DNA from: an uncultured Clostridia bacterium
GTDB lineage: Bacteria; Bacillota; Clostridia; Oscillospirales; Acutalibacteraceae
Assembly (NCBI GenBank): GCA_946405565.1
Contig: CAMJHU010000020.1
Span: 1-11,760, forward strand
Reading direction: 5' to 3'
DNA: 11,760 bases
Position numbers and translations under genes: made by a program
Notes under the pieces: generated by a model
Databases searched by the model: none
The model's input: the letters and a program-made list of their open reading frames with translations, nothing else
What the model was told of the DNA's origin: nothing
Shown: piece after piece, positions 1 to 5,277 of the stretch
Layout: each line of letters opens with the position of its first letter
Numbering within the stretch: the stretch's first letter is position 1

Positions 1-448
1 CACCGGCGCCCACTTCCAGCGCGCACAGCCAGAACGGAAGCTCATAGACGACCGCCAATTCTCCGCCCACAATCAGCGCGTTGAGAATCACCGGCGGCCA
101 GATTGCCAGCACCGGAATACCCTTCCACTGCATCCGGCGCAGCCAGCGGGAGAGAAGCGCCGCCATCAGCGTTGCGGCACTGCCAAAGATCACGTCGATC
201 CAGCCCGCAATGTTGGAACCGGTTGCCACGCCCACCGCGTTGGACAGGATACAGCCGATGGTCAATCCCGGAATCGCCGCCGGTGTAAAAACCGGCAGCA
301 GTGTCAGCGCTTCGGAGGCGCGGAACTGAATGTTCCCGAAGGAAAGAGGCGCCAGCACCAGCGTCAGCACGGTGTATAGCGCCGCGATCACGCCCGCGTT
401 CGCCATGAATAGCAGCTTGCTGTTACGTTGTTTCTGTTGTCTGTTCAT
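1..448 (-). CDS. queT: QueT family queuosine-precursor transporter (partial, C-terminus outside window)
   Basis: This is the N-terminal 149 codons of a small integral membrane protein, read from ATG at 448 and running off the left edge. The translation starts MNRQQKQRNSKLLFMANAGV and continues with hydrophobic segments. It contains the stretch APLSFGNIQFRASEALTLLP (about residues 33-52), which I recognise as typical of the QueT (COG4708/DUF988) family. QueT proteins are thought to be substrate-binding membrane subunits that import queuosine precursors such as preQ1, often with an energy-coupling-factor module; this comes from family knowledge. Further segments include a Gly/Asn-rich stretch (IPGLTIGCILSNAVGVATGS) and a conserved-looking WPPVILNALIVGGE. 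The gene lies 163 bp after the CNNM/CBS gene on the same strand, and its leader has riboswitch-like folds. A GGAG motif 12 nt upstream is the probable ribosome binding site. The family call is quite secure; exact substrate is inferred. Confidence 0.85.
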   Translation of the reverse strand, partial: MNRQQKQRNSKLLFMANAGVIAALYTVLTLVLAPLSFGNIQFRASEALTLLPVFTPAAIPGLTIGCILSNAVGVATGSNIAGWIDVIFGSAATLMAALLSRWLRRMQWKGIPVLAIWPPVILNALIVGGELAVVYELPFWLCALEVGAG

Positions 449-451
449 AGA

Positions 452-566
452 AAAAAATCACTCCGTATTTTGATTTTTTCTCCGAGCGATTTCTGTCCGG
501 AGAAAGGTCAGGAGGTTGCGACTGACCATTGATATTATATAAATTGTTATAATATCCGAAATATTA
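452..566 (-). promoter_or_regulatory. Structured leader of queT, candidate class III preQ1 riboswitch
   Basis: The 5' leader of queT has four candidate stems on the minus strand. In transcript order they are: TAATAT/ATATTA (550-555 with 561-566); GGTCAG/CTGACC (506-511 with 522-527) with a 10-nt loop reading TCGCAACCTC; TTTCTCCG/CGGAGAAA (477-484 with 498-505); and AAAAAATCA/TGATTTTTT (452-460 with 471-479). The last stem holds the ribosome binding site ACGGAG in its loop and overlaps the previous stem by three bases, so the two compete. The loop of the second stem is complementary to GGAG of the ribosome binding site. Known preQ1-III riboswitches have a stem-loop (P4) projecting from a pseudoknot aptamer whose loop can pair with the downstream ribosome binding site, and queT is a known preQ1-regulated gene. 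Naming the class is inference; I did not establish the pseudoknot. Confidence 0.5.
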
Positions 567-611
567 CTTATTGGAATATTTTAAGTTTTGTATTGTCAAT
601 CTATATGCACA

Positions 612-1916
612 TTACGCGGTATGGGTGACGTGAACCCTCGTGATACGGCGGTCGGCGACTTGTTCCACCATGAATTCGTAATCGTCCAGCCTGACGGTCG
701 GATGCTCGTCCTCACCCGGAATCCGCCCCAGCGTGCTGACGATATACCCCGCCAGCGTATCGTAATCCCCTTCCGGAATCTCGATTCCCAGCAGGTCAGA
801 TACTTCATAAATCGAAGCCGTGCCGTCAATGGTAAACGTATTCTCTCCAACGCGGCTGATTTCCTCATCCTCGTTGTCAAATTCGTCCTGGATATTGCCC
901 AGAATGGATTCAATCAGGTCCTCCATGGTAATAATGCCCGACGTGCCGCCGTATTCGTCCACCACAATCGCCATCTGGACTTTTGTTTCGGTCATCTCGC
1001 CGAACAGCTCGCTGAGCTTCTTGGTTTCGGGAATATAGCTGGCAGGGCGCATGAGCTTGTAAACAGGTGTGTCACACTGCTCCACGTTGCCCACAAATTT
1101 CAGCAAATCTTTCACATACAGCACGCCCTGAATGTTATCCAGATCGTCCTTATAGACCGGAATGCGGGAAAATCCGTTTTCCAGCGCGAATCCGACGGCA
1201 TGACGCACATCGGTCGTATATTCCAGCGCCTCCACGTCCGTGCGATGCGTCATGGCTTCACTGGCGGTTGTATCGCCGAATTCAAAGATATTGGCGATCA
1301 TATCCGCCTCGGATTCCTCAATCACGCCTTTTTCCCCACTGGCGTCCACCATCATCATGATTTCGTCTTCTGTGGCAATTTTTTCGCCGGCATGGGTCGG
1401 CACGCCAAACAGCTTGGCAATCAGACCGCTCATGCCCTGCAGAATCACAATATACGGCGCGAAAAGCCGCGTCAGAAAGATCGAAAATCCAGCCGCCGCG
1501 TAGGCGATGGTTTCGCCAAAATGCGCGCCGAATTTTCGCGGCAAAAGGGAGACATGAATGATGATAAATGCCGACACGATCAGCGACAACGAAAACATCG
1601 ACAGCCACGACCCCGCTGTTTCAGACAGCGGGGCGGCATCCATCAGCCATGCTTTCACCAGGGGATAGAAGGATTGCCGCGTAATGACAGCCGCAATGAA
1701 CACGCAGGAAACCGTTATCAGACGAATTAATGTTGCAAAGGACACTTTTCGCTCCGTTCGCAGCGAAACCAGTTGCAGCGCTTTTGGTTCATTGTCTTCC
1801 GCCCGCTGTTTGGCACGGGTCAGGCTTGCCGAAAGAATGGCTGTTTCCGCCAGCGTTGCCAATGCGCCCGTCACCGTAACGCCCAGCAGGATCAAAATGG
1901 AAGCTGAAAGATTCAT
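612..1916 (-). CDS. CNNM/CBS/CorC_HlyC-domain membrane protein (hemolysin family, possible Mg2+/divalent cation transporter)
   Basis: A 434-residue protein with the complete layout of the CorC/TlyC/CNNM family. An N-terminal DUF21/CNNM membrane domain has hydrophobic segments near residues 5-30, 60-80, 105-125 and 138-160. A tandem CBS pair follows (about 215-340) with the family stretch VVDEYGGTSGIITMEDLIE at 318-336, and a C-terminal CorC_HlyC domain spans about 355-430. The family is annotated as hemolysin-like, but experimental work on members points to Mg2+ or Co2+ export; the substrate here is not shown. The ATG at 1916 is the only reasonable start, because TGA lies three codons upstream in frame. 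Its own ribosome binding site is weak. A 10-codon ORF with a good ribosome binding site overlaps it by ATGA, so translation may be coupled. A consensus promoter lies at 1996-2024. An antisense frame in this gene stays open for 380 codons but looks like a shadow. Confidence 0.92.
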   Translation of the reverse strand: MNLSASILILLGVTVTGALATLAETAILSASLTRAKQRAEDNEPKALQLVSLRTERKVSFATLIRLITVSCVFIAAVITRQSFYPLVKAWLMDAAPLSETAGSWLSMFSLSLIVSAFIIIHVSLLPRKFGAHFGETIAYAAAGFSIFLTRLFAPYIVILQGMSGLIAKLFGVPTHAGEKIATEDEIMMMVDASGEKGVIEESEADMIANIFEFGDTTASEAMTHRTDVEALEYTTDVRHAVGFALENGFSRIPVYKDDLDNIQGVLYVKDLLKFVGNVEQCDTPVYKLMRPASYIPETKKLSELFGEMTETKVQMAIVVDEYGGTSGIITMEDLIESILGNIQDEFDNEDEEISRVGENTFTIDGTASIYEVSDLLGIEIPEGDYDTLAGYIVSTLGRIPGEDEHPTVRLDDYEFMVEQVADRRITRVHVTHTA

Positions 1917-1945
1917 CGGCCATCACCGTCGTCATGGCTTGTCAT
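1913..1945 (-). CDS. Possible 10-codon leader ORF coupled to the CNNM/CBS gene
   Basis: ATG at 1945 opens a frame coding for MTSHDDGDGR and stops at TGA (1913-1915). That stop overlaps the ATG of the downstream gene as ATGA. It is preceded by AAAGGGAGT (1951-1959), the best ribosome binding site in this 5' region, with about five bases before the ATG. The downstream gene has only a weak GGTGATGG in front of its own start. This is the sequence pattern of a leader ORF feeding ribosomes to the main gene by termination-reinitiation. Whether the peptide is made, or has a function, is unknown; it could also be chance. Confidence 0.35.
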   Translation of the reverse strand: MTSHDDGDGR

Positions 1946-1973
1946 AGTGTACTCCCTTTCCGTTTGCAGATGA

Positions 1974-1987
1974 ATGGCAAATGCCAT
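1974..1987. promoter_or_regulatory. Palindrome ATGGCA-AA-TGCCAT at the start of the transcript (possible operator)
   Basis: A perfect 6-bp inverted repeat with a 2-bp centre lies 8 bp downstream of the TATAAT box of the CNNM/CBS gene promoter. If transcription starts about 7 bp after the -10 box (near 1989), the palindrome covers roughly +2 to +15, a common place for a repressor operator. No repressor is known for it. An alternative is a short hairpin at the mRNA 5' end. Confidence 0.35.
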
Positions 1988-1995
1988 ATTTTATT

Positions 1996-2024
1996 ATTAT
2001 AGTTTATCAGCGGGAAGTTGTCAA
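1996..2024 (-). promoter_or_regulatory. Consensus housekeeping sigma promoter for the CNNM/CBS gene
   Basis: On the minus strand TTGACA (2019-2024) and TATAAT (1996-2001) are separated by exactly 17 bp. Both hexamers match the sigma-A/sigma-70 consensus at every base, in an A/T-rich region between divergent-quality coding blocks. The next start codons downstream are the 10-codon ORF at 1945 and the CNNM/CBS gene at 1916. This is the best promoter in the window. Confidence 0.85.
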
Positions 2025-2109
2025 GATAATTTCAAAAAGTAAACGCAAATCAACCTATCAGCTCCTACTCCCTATCACAGGATAACAGTATCATTTTGAT
2101 ATTTTTTAT

Positions 2110-2130
2110 ATATAATCATAGTGATTATAT
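2110..2130. repeat. A/T-rich inverted repeat after the lipoprotein gene
   Basis: Arms ATATAATCA (2110-2118) and TGATTATAT (2122-2130) are perfectly complementary around a 3-bp centre, 13 bp past the lipoprotein stop codon. On the minus strand no T-tract follows, so it is not a convincing terminator for that gene; on the plus strand TTTT follows but no plus-strand gene precedes it. It may be a weak bidirectional hairpin or a protein-binding site. The rest of the 2025-2143 gap holds only A/T-rich sequence and the direct repeat CCTATCA at 2054-2060 and 2071-2077. Confidence 0.3.
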
Positions 2131-2143
2131 TTTAAATGCTACG

Positions 2144-2629
2144 TCATTTCCTGGCATAGTCCATAAACGCGTCGATCACATCGTCATCATCCCAATCCGG
2201 GATACTCTCGGAAGACGCCATAATCGCGTAATCTCCCGCCGCGCTGTATTTGAGAAGCGGTGAGTCGTCCCCGTCAAAAACGGGATAGAGTTCACCGCTG
2301 TAATCGGTTCCGACCTTATCCGACGGCTCATGCAAATCCTTTCTCGCCGCAATCACCACAATGCTGTCATGCAGGGTGCGATAAACCACCCCGTTTGGAA
2401 TATAAAACACATATTCGTCCGCACCCGTGAGCATTTCCGTACTATTTATCTTTTCATAGGGTAAATTTGAATCTAAAAAGAATTGCTCCGCAAAGACCTC
2501 TGTCTCTATGGAAGCATTTTCCACCTGCTTATGATGAACCGTTTCTGTTTTTCCACAACTGACCGTGCAAACAGTGCAAAACATTGCTATCAGTATCAGT
2601 TTCAGTCTCCGTAAAACCGTTGTTTTCAT
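2144..2629 (-). CDS. Small predicted lipoprotein of unknown function
   Basis: A 161-residue protein I do not recognise. It starts MKTTVLRRLKLILIAMFCTV, a short positive n-region and hydrophobic core, then TVSCG with Cys25 as the likely lipidated residue. The lipobox is slightly non-standard (Thr rather than Leu at -3), so a plain signal peptide is possible. The mature part is mostly soluble and acidic, with a DYSGELYPVFDGDD stretch and a terminal PDWDDDDVIDAFMDYARK; it has no Cys cluster or catalytic motif that I can name. It should sit on the outer face of the membrane. AAAGGAG lies six bases upstream of the ATG. It follows parB, but an intrinsic terminator ends only 21 nt before its start codon, leaving no room for a promoter between; expression would need readthrough or a promoter within the end of parB. 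That the gene is real is fairly certain; its role is not. Confidence 0.75.
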   Translation of the reverse strand: MKTTVLRRLKLILIAMFCTVCTVSCGKTETVHHKQVENASIETEVFAEQFFLDSNLPYEKINSTEMLTGADEYVFYIPNGVVYRTLHDSIVVIAARKDLHEPSDKVGTDYSGELYPVFDGDDSPLLKYSAAGDYAIMASSESIPDWDDDDVIDAFMDYARK

Positions 2630-2650
2630 GCCATTCTCCTTTCATGGTGG

Positions 2651-2687
2651 AAAAAAGGATTCCAAAGCGATACAGTCTTTGAAATCC
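2651..2687 (-). terminator. Intrinsic terminator after parB
   Basis: On the minus strand an 11-bp stem GGATTTCAAAG / CTTTGGAATCC (one G-U pair) with a 9-nt loop is followed directly by six T. It starts 23 bp after the parB stop codon, so it should end the parA-parB transcript. It also lies just before the lipoprotein gene and could act as an attenuator for it. Confidence 0.85.
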
Positions 2688-2710
2688 CCTTTCCGTTTTC
2701 CTGTTTTTGG

Positions 2711-3586
2711 CTATTCCGCGGCTTCATCGACTTCTCCGCCCAGCAAATTGGCAAGGTCGGTCAGATCCTCGTTGGAATAAAAATCAATCTGGAGCGTACC
2801 TTTTCCGGACGTTCCCAGTACCTTGACCTTTCGCCCCAATGCCATCGCCAGCGCAATTTCGACTTCATTGAAATATTGGTCGCGGTCGGTCGGGGCTTTT
2901 GGGGAGGCGGTTTCTCCCTTTTCCTTTTTGACCTGCTTTTCCACATCTCTGACCGTCAGTTTCTTTTTGACCGCCATGCAGGCAACTTTTACCATCGAGT
3001 CTTCGTCACGCAGCCCAAGGAGCGGACGTACATGACCTACCGTCAAATCTCCCGCCGTCAGCATTCCCAGAATGGAATCCGGCAGTTCCAGCAGCCGCAC
3101 GGAATTGGCAACACTCGGGCGCGATTTTCCCACCCGCGAGGCGACTTGTTCCTGCGTCATGCCGTATTCGTTCATCAGATGACGGTACCCCTCGGCTTCT
3201 TCGACCGGATTGAGATCTTCACGCTGCAGATTTTCGATCAGCGCGATTTCATCGACTTCCTTATCGCTGAGTTCGCGGATGATCACCGGCACTTCGGTCA
3301 ATCCGGCACTCTGCGCCGCCCGCCAACGGCGTTCACCCGCCACAATCTGATAGCCCCCGCCCACCATGGGACGGACAATCAATGGCTGAATTACGCCGAC
3401 CGCCGCAATGGAATCCGCCAATTCCGCCAGCGCCGCCGCGTCAAATTCCTTTCGGGGCTGATCGCGATTGGGTTCGAGTTCCGAGATATGCAGGGTTGTG
3501 GTGTTGTCCTTGCTTTCGGCAATACTGCCGTTATCCATAAAGAGCGAATCCAAGCCCTTGCCCAATCCGCTTTTTCTGCTCGCCAT
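2711..3586 (-). CDS. parB: Chromosome partitioning protein ParB/Spo0J (parS-binding CTPase)
   Basis: A 291-residue ParB. It starts with the common MASRKSGLGKGLDSLF, where LGKGL is the N-terminal tail that in relatives stimulates ParA ATPase. The ParB/Srx N domain follows, with the CTP-binding GERRWRA motif at 84-90 and ENLQREDLNPVEEAEGY at 118-134. The helix-turn-helix MTQEQVASRVGKSRPSVAN spans 143-161, and the C-terminal dimerisation segment ends in an acidic tail. ParB binds parS, loads as a sliding clamp using CTP, and in Firmicutes recruits SMC to the origin. Candidate targets lie nearby at 4544, 5670, 7242 and 8748. AAGGAGG lies 10 bp upstream of the ATG. It sits 30 bp after parA, in the same operon, and its transcript ends at the hairpin at 2651-2687. 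The target sequence is the Spo0J palindrome rather than the Noc site, so ParB is preferred over its paralogue Noc. Confidence 0.97.
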   Translation of the reverse strand: MASRKSGLGKGLDSLFMDNGSIAESKDNTTTLHISELEPNRDQPRKEFDAAALAELADSIAAVGVIQPLIVRPMVGGGYQIVAGERRWRAAQSAGLTEVPVIIRELSDKEVDEIALIENLQREDLNPVEEAEGYRHLMNEYGMTQEQVASRVGKSRPSVANSVRLLELPDSILGMLTAGDLTVGHVRPLLGLRDEDSMVKVACMAVKKKLTVRDVEKQVKKEKGETASPKAPTDRDQYFNEVEIALAMALGRKVKVLGTSGKGTLQIDFYSNEDLTDLANLLGGEVDEAAE

Positions 3587-3616
3587 GATCTATGCGCCTC
3601 CTTATGATTGCCGCGT

Positions 3617-4384
3617 TTATCGCTTGTTGTTCCTGATGATTTCCTTTGCCAGCTTATCGTAAGCCTCGGCGCCCTTGGAGCGCTTGTCGAAATAATTGAT
3701 GGGCTGTCCGAAGCTGGGTGCCTCGGATAACCGCACCGTGCGCGGAATCACCGTCTTAAAGACCTGTTTCGGAAAATATTTTTTGACCTGTTCCGCGACT
3801 TCCTGCGTGAGATTCAGCCTGCCGTCATACATCGTAAACAGCACGCCCTCGATTTCGAGATGATTATTGAAGGTGCGCTTGATTCTCGACACGGTGTTAA
3901 TGAGCTGTGCCAGACCTTCGAGGGCGTAATATTCACACTGAATCGGTACCAGAATGCTGTCCGCGGCGCTGAGGGCGTTAATGGTGATCAGATTCAGAGA
4001 AGGCGGGCAGTCTACCAGAATAAAATCATAGACTTCCCGCGCACTCGCCAGACCCTTTTTGAGGATCGCTTCACGGTTTTCCATCTCGGCAATATCGAGA
4101 TCGGCGCCCGCCATCGTGATGTCAGACGGCACGACATCGACATTTTTGAATTCCGTGGTCACTGCTGCTTCCTGCGCGGTCAACTCCCCCATCATCACCT
4201 GATAGGAGGATTTTGAATGATCCTGCTTGCTGATGCCCAGTCCCGATGTGGCGTTGCCCTGCGGGTCAATATCCACCAGCAGCACTTTCTTATTCATCGC
4301 GCCCAACGCGGAAGCCAGATTGACGGCAGTGGTCGTCTTTCCGACGCCGCCCTTCTGATTGGTCACGGCAATGATTTTGCCCAT
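3617..4384 (-). CDS. parA: Chromosome partitioning ATPase ParA/Soj
   Basis: A 255-residue ParA-type ATPase with a deviant Walker A motif KGGVGKTT (11-18), LLVDIDPQGN (35-44) and the Walker B region FILVDCPPSL (121-130). There is no N-terminal DNA-binding extension, so this is the chromosomal Soj type. It dimerises on ATP, binds nucleoid DNA non-specifically, is stimulated by ParB, and in Bacillus relatives also regulates DnaA; this is family knowledge. The frame is open upstream to 4507, but ATG at 4384 is chosen because GKIIAVTNQKGGVGKTT directly follows it, AAAGGAAA lies just upstream, and the likely promoter (4433-4460) falls inside the longer frame. parB follows after 30 bp. Confidence 0.97.
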   Translation of the reverse strand: MGKIIAVTNQKGGVGKTTTAVNLASALGAMNKKVLLVDIDPQGNATSGLGISKQDHSKSSYQVMMGELTAQEAAVTTEFKNVDVVPSDITMAGADLDIAEMENREAILKKGLASAREVYDFILVDCPPSLNLITINALSAADSILVPIQCEYYALEGLAQLINTVSRIKRTFNNHLEIEGVLFTMYDGRLNLTQEVAEQVKKYFPKQVFKTVIPRTVRLSEAPSFGQPINYFDKRSKGAEAYDKLAKEIIRNNKR

Positions 4385-4415
4385 AGTGTCATTTCCTTTC
4401 CTTGCGTCATATGTT

Positions 4416-4430
4416 TCATAATCATTATCA
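4416..4430. promoter_or_regulatory. Fur-family-like 7-1-7 inverted repeat over the parA transcription start
   Basis: TCATAAT-C-ATTATCA has the 7-1-7 layout of Fur/PerR-type boxes and differs from the Fur-type consensus TGATAATNATTATCA at one base. It begins two bases past the parA -10 box and would cover the start of transcription. The surrounding DNA is very A/T-rich, so chance similarity is a real possibility, and regulation of parAB by a Fur-family protein would be unexpected. Confidence 0.25.
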
Positions 4431-4432
4431 TC

Positions 4433-4460
4433 ATTATAGCATAGATGAATCAAAATACAA
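4433..4460 (-). promoter_or_regulatory. Extended -10 promoter for parA-parB
   Basis: On the minus strand TGC-TATAAT gives a full -10 hexamer (4433-4438) with an extended TGN element. A partial -35, TTGTAT (4455-4460), lies 16 bp upstream. It sits about 50 bp before the parA ATG and inside an A/T-rich gap after rsmG. Confidence 0.65.
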
Positions 4461-4539
4461 TGCGTTTTTGAACCGGATTCTTGAATTTTATGTAAATTCA
4501 TTGACAAGCCTGCTCAAACAACTATACACACGTCACTTT

Positions 4540-4563
4540 GCGGTGTTTCACATGAAACACCGC
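4540..4563. other. Near-consensus parS within a 24-bp palindrome
   Basis: TGTTTCACATGAAACA (4544-4559) differs from the Firmicute parS consensus TGTTTCACGTGAAACA only at one central base. The symmetry extends four bases further on each side (GCGG and CCGC), so two 11-bp arms flank a 2-bp centre. It lies 3 bp past the rsmG stop codon, on the parA side. It is probably a ParB binding site of reduced affinity; the stem could also mark the mRNA 3' end, although no T-tract follows on the minus strand. Confidence 0.7.
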
Positions 4564-4566
4564 GTT

Positions 4567-5277
4567 TTACAATGGTTTCTTGGCAATTTTCGCCGATGGA
4601 CGGGGATAATTGACGGGCGTCTGCCGGATCTTATCGATCACGACAATACTTCGCCCGCTGCCGTCGGAGATTGTCAGTTCATTCACCTCGCGAATGCTTC
4701 CGCCCAAGGTGCCGATGCCGGGACGTGCGGATGCAATCTCCTCACCGCAGTCCGGACCCTTCATCGCGGCAAACTGACCGCCAACCTTGACATACGGCAG
4801 ACAATATTCCGATAGCTCCCGCAGCTGCGCGACAGCACGGGCGACTGCCACATCATAACATTCCCGATATTGCCGCATTTTGCCGCCTTCCTCGGCGCGG
4901 AGATGAAGCGTGGACACCTCTAAATTCAAGGTTGACGCGACAGCCTGTAAAAACAAAATCCGTTTTTGCAGACTGTCCAGCAGCGTCAATCGGATATCCG
5001 GTCGCGCAATTTTCAGTACCATGCCCGGAAATCCCGCCCCGGTGCCTACATCTATCACAGAAGCATTTTGCGGTAGCTTCATCGAATGCAGGATCGTCAG
5101 GGAATCTTCAAAATGACGCGTCATGATGCCCTCGCTGTCTGTAATGCCGGTGAGATTCATGCGTGTGTTCCAATCCACCAGCAGTTCGGCGTACTGATCC
5201 AATTGGTTCAGTTGTTTTTCCGACAGTGTGACCTGATACTGATCCGCTTTTTGCCGCATACGTGTAAAATCAATCAT
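4567..5277 (-). CDS. rsmG: 16S rRNA (guanine527-N7)-methyltransferase RsmG (GidB)
   Basis: A 236-residue class I SAM-dependent methyltransferase that methylates N7 of G527 in 16S rRNA. Family hallmarks in order are WNTRMNLTGITD (36-47), RHFEDSL (54-60), the SAM-binding VIDVGTGAGFPGMVLKI (74-90), RAVA (147-150), and a C-terminus ending YPRPSAKIAKKPL that matches the usual YPR...KKPL ending. Length is normal. The ATG at 5277 overlaps the mnmG stop as ATGA (4-base overlap), so the two are translationally coupled in one operon. The near-parS palindrome follows the stop codon. Confidence 0.97.
   Translation of the reverse strand: MIDFTRMRQKADQYQVTLSEKQLNQLDQYAELLVDWNTRMNLTGITDSEGIMTRHFEDSLTILHSMKLPQNASVIDVGTGAGFPGMVLKIARPDIRLTLLDSLQKRILFLQAVASTLNLEVSTLHLRAEEGGKMRQYRECYDVAVARAVAQLRELSEYCLPYVKVGGQFAAMKGPDCGEEIASARPGIGTLGGSIREVNELTISDGSGRSIVVIDKIRQTPVNYPRPSAKIAKKPL

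Noticed and set aside
571..599. TTGACA (594-599) upstream of queT as a -35 box
   Set aside because: The base sequence 15-18 bp downstream (TTCCAA/TATTCC) is a poor -10, so a queT promoter here is not supported.
1611..1633. 9-bp GC-rich hairpin CCCCGCTGT/ACAGCGGGG inside the CNNM/CBS gene
   Set aside because: No T-tract, in the middle of an intact gene, and short enough to arise by chance in this composition.
588..1730. 380-codon plus-strand open frame opposite the CNNM/CBS gene
   Set aside because: It lies fully antisense to a clear family gene, has a His/Arg/Asn-rich composition typical of reversed coding, and no family motif or ribosome binding site.
3533..3541. TTATCCATA in parB, similar to a DnaA box
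   Set aside because: Single imperfect match inside coding sequence with no cluster or unwinding region; not evidence for an origin in this window.
2876..3607. 243-codon plus-strand open frame opposite parB
   Set aside because: Antisense shadow of parB; low-complexity reverse composition and no recognisable domain.
4385..4507. Upstream extension of parA by 41 codons
   Set aside because: It covers the parA promoter and an A/T-rich spacer; ParA proteins of this type begin directly with the Walker A region, and ATG at 4384 has a good ribosome binding site.
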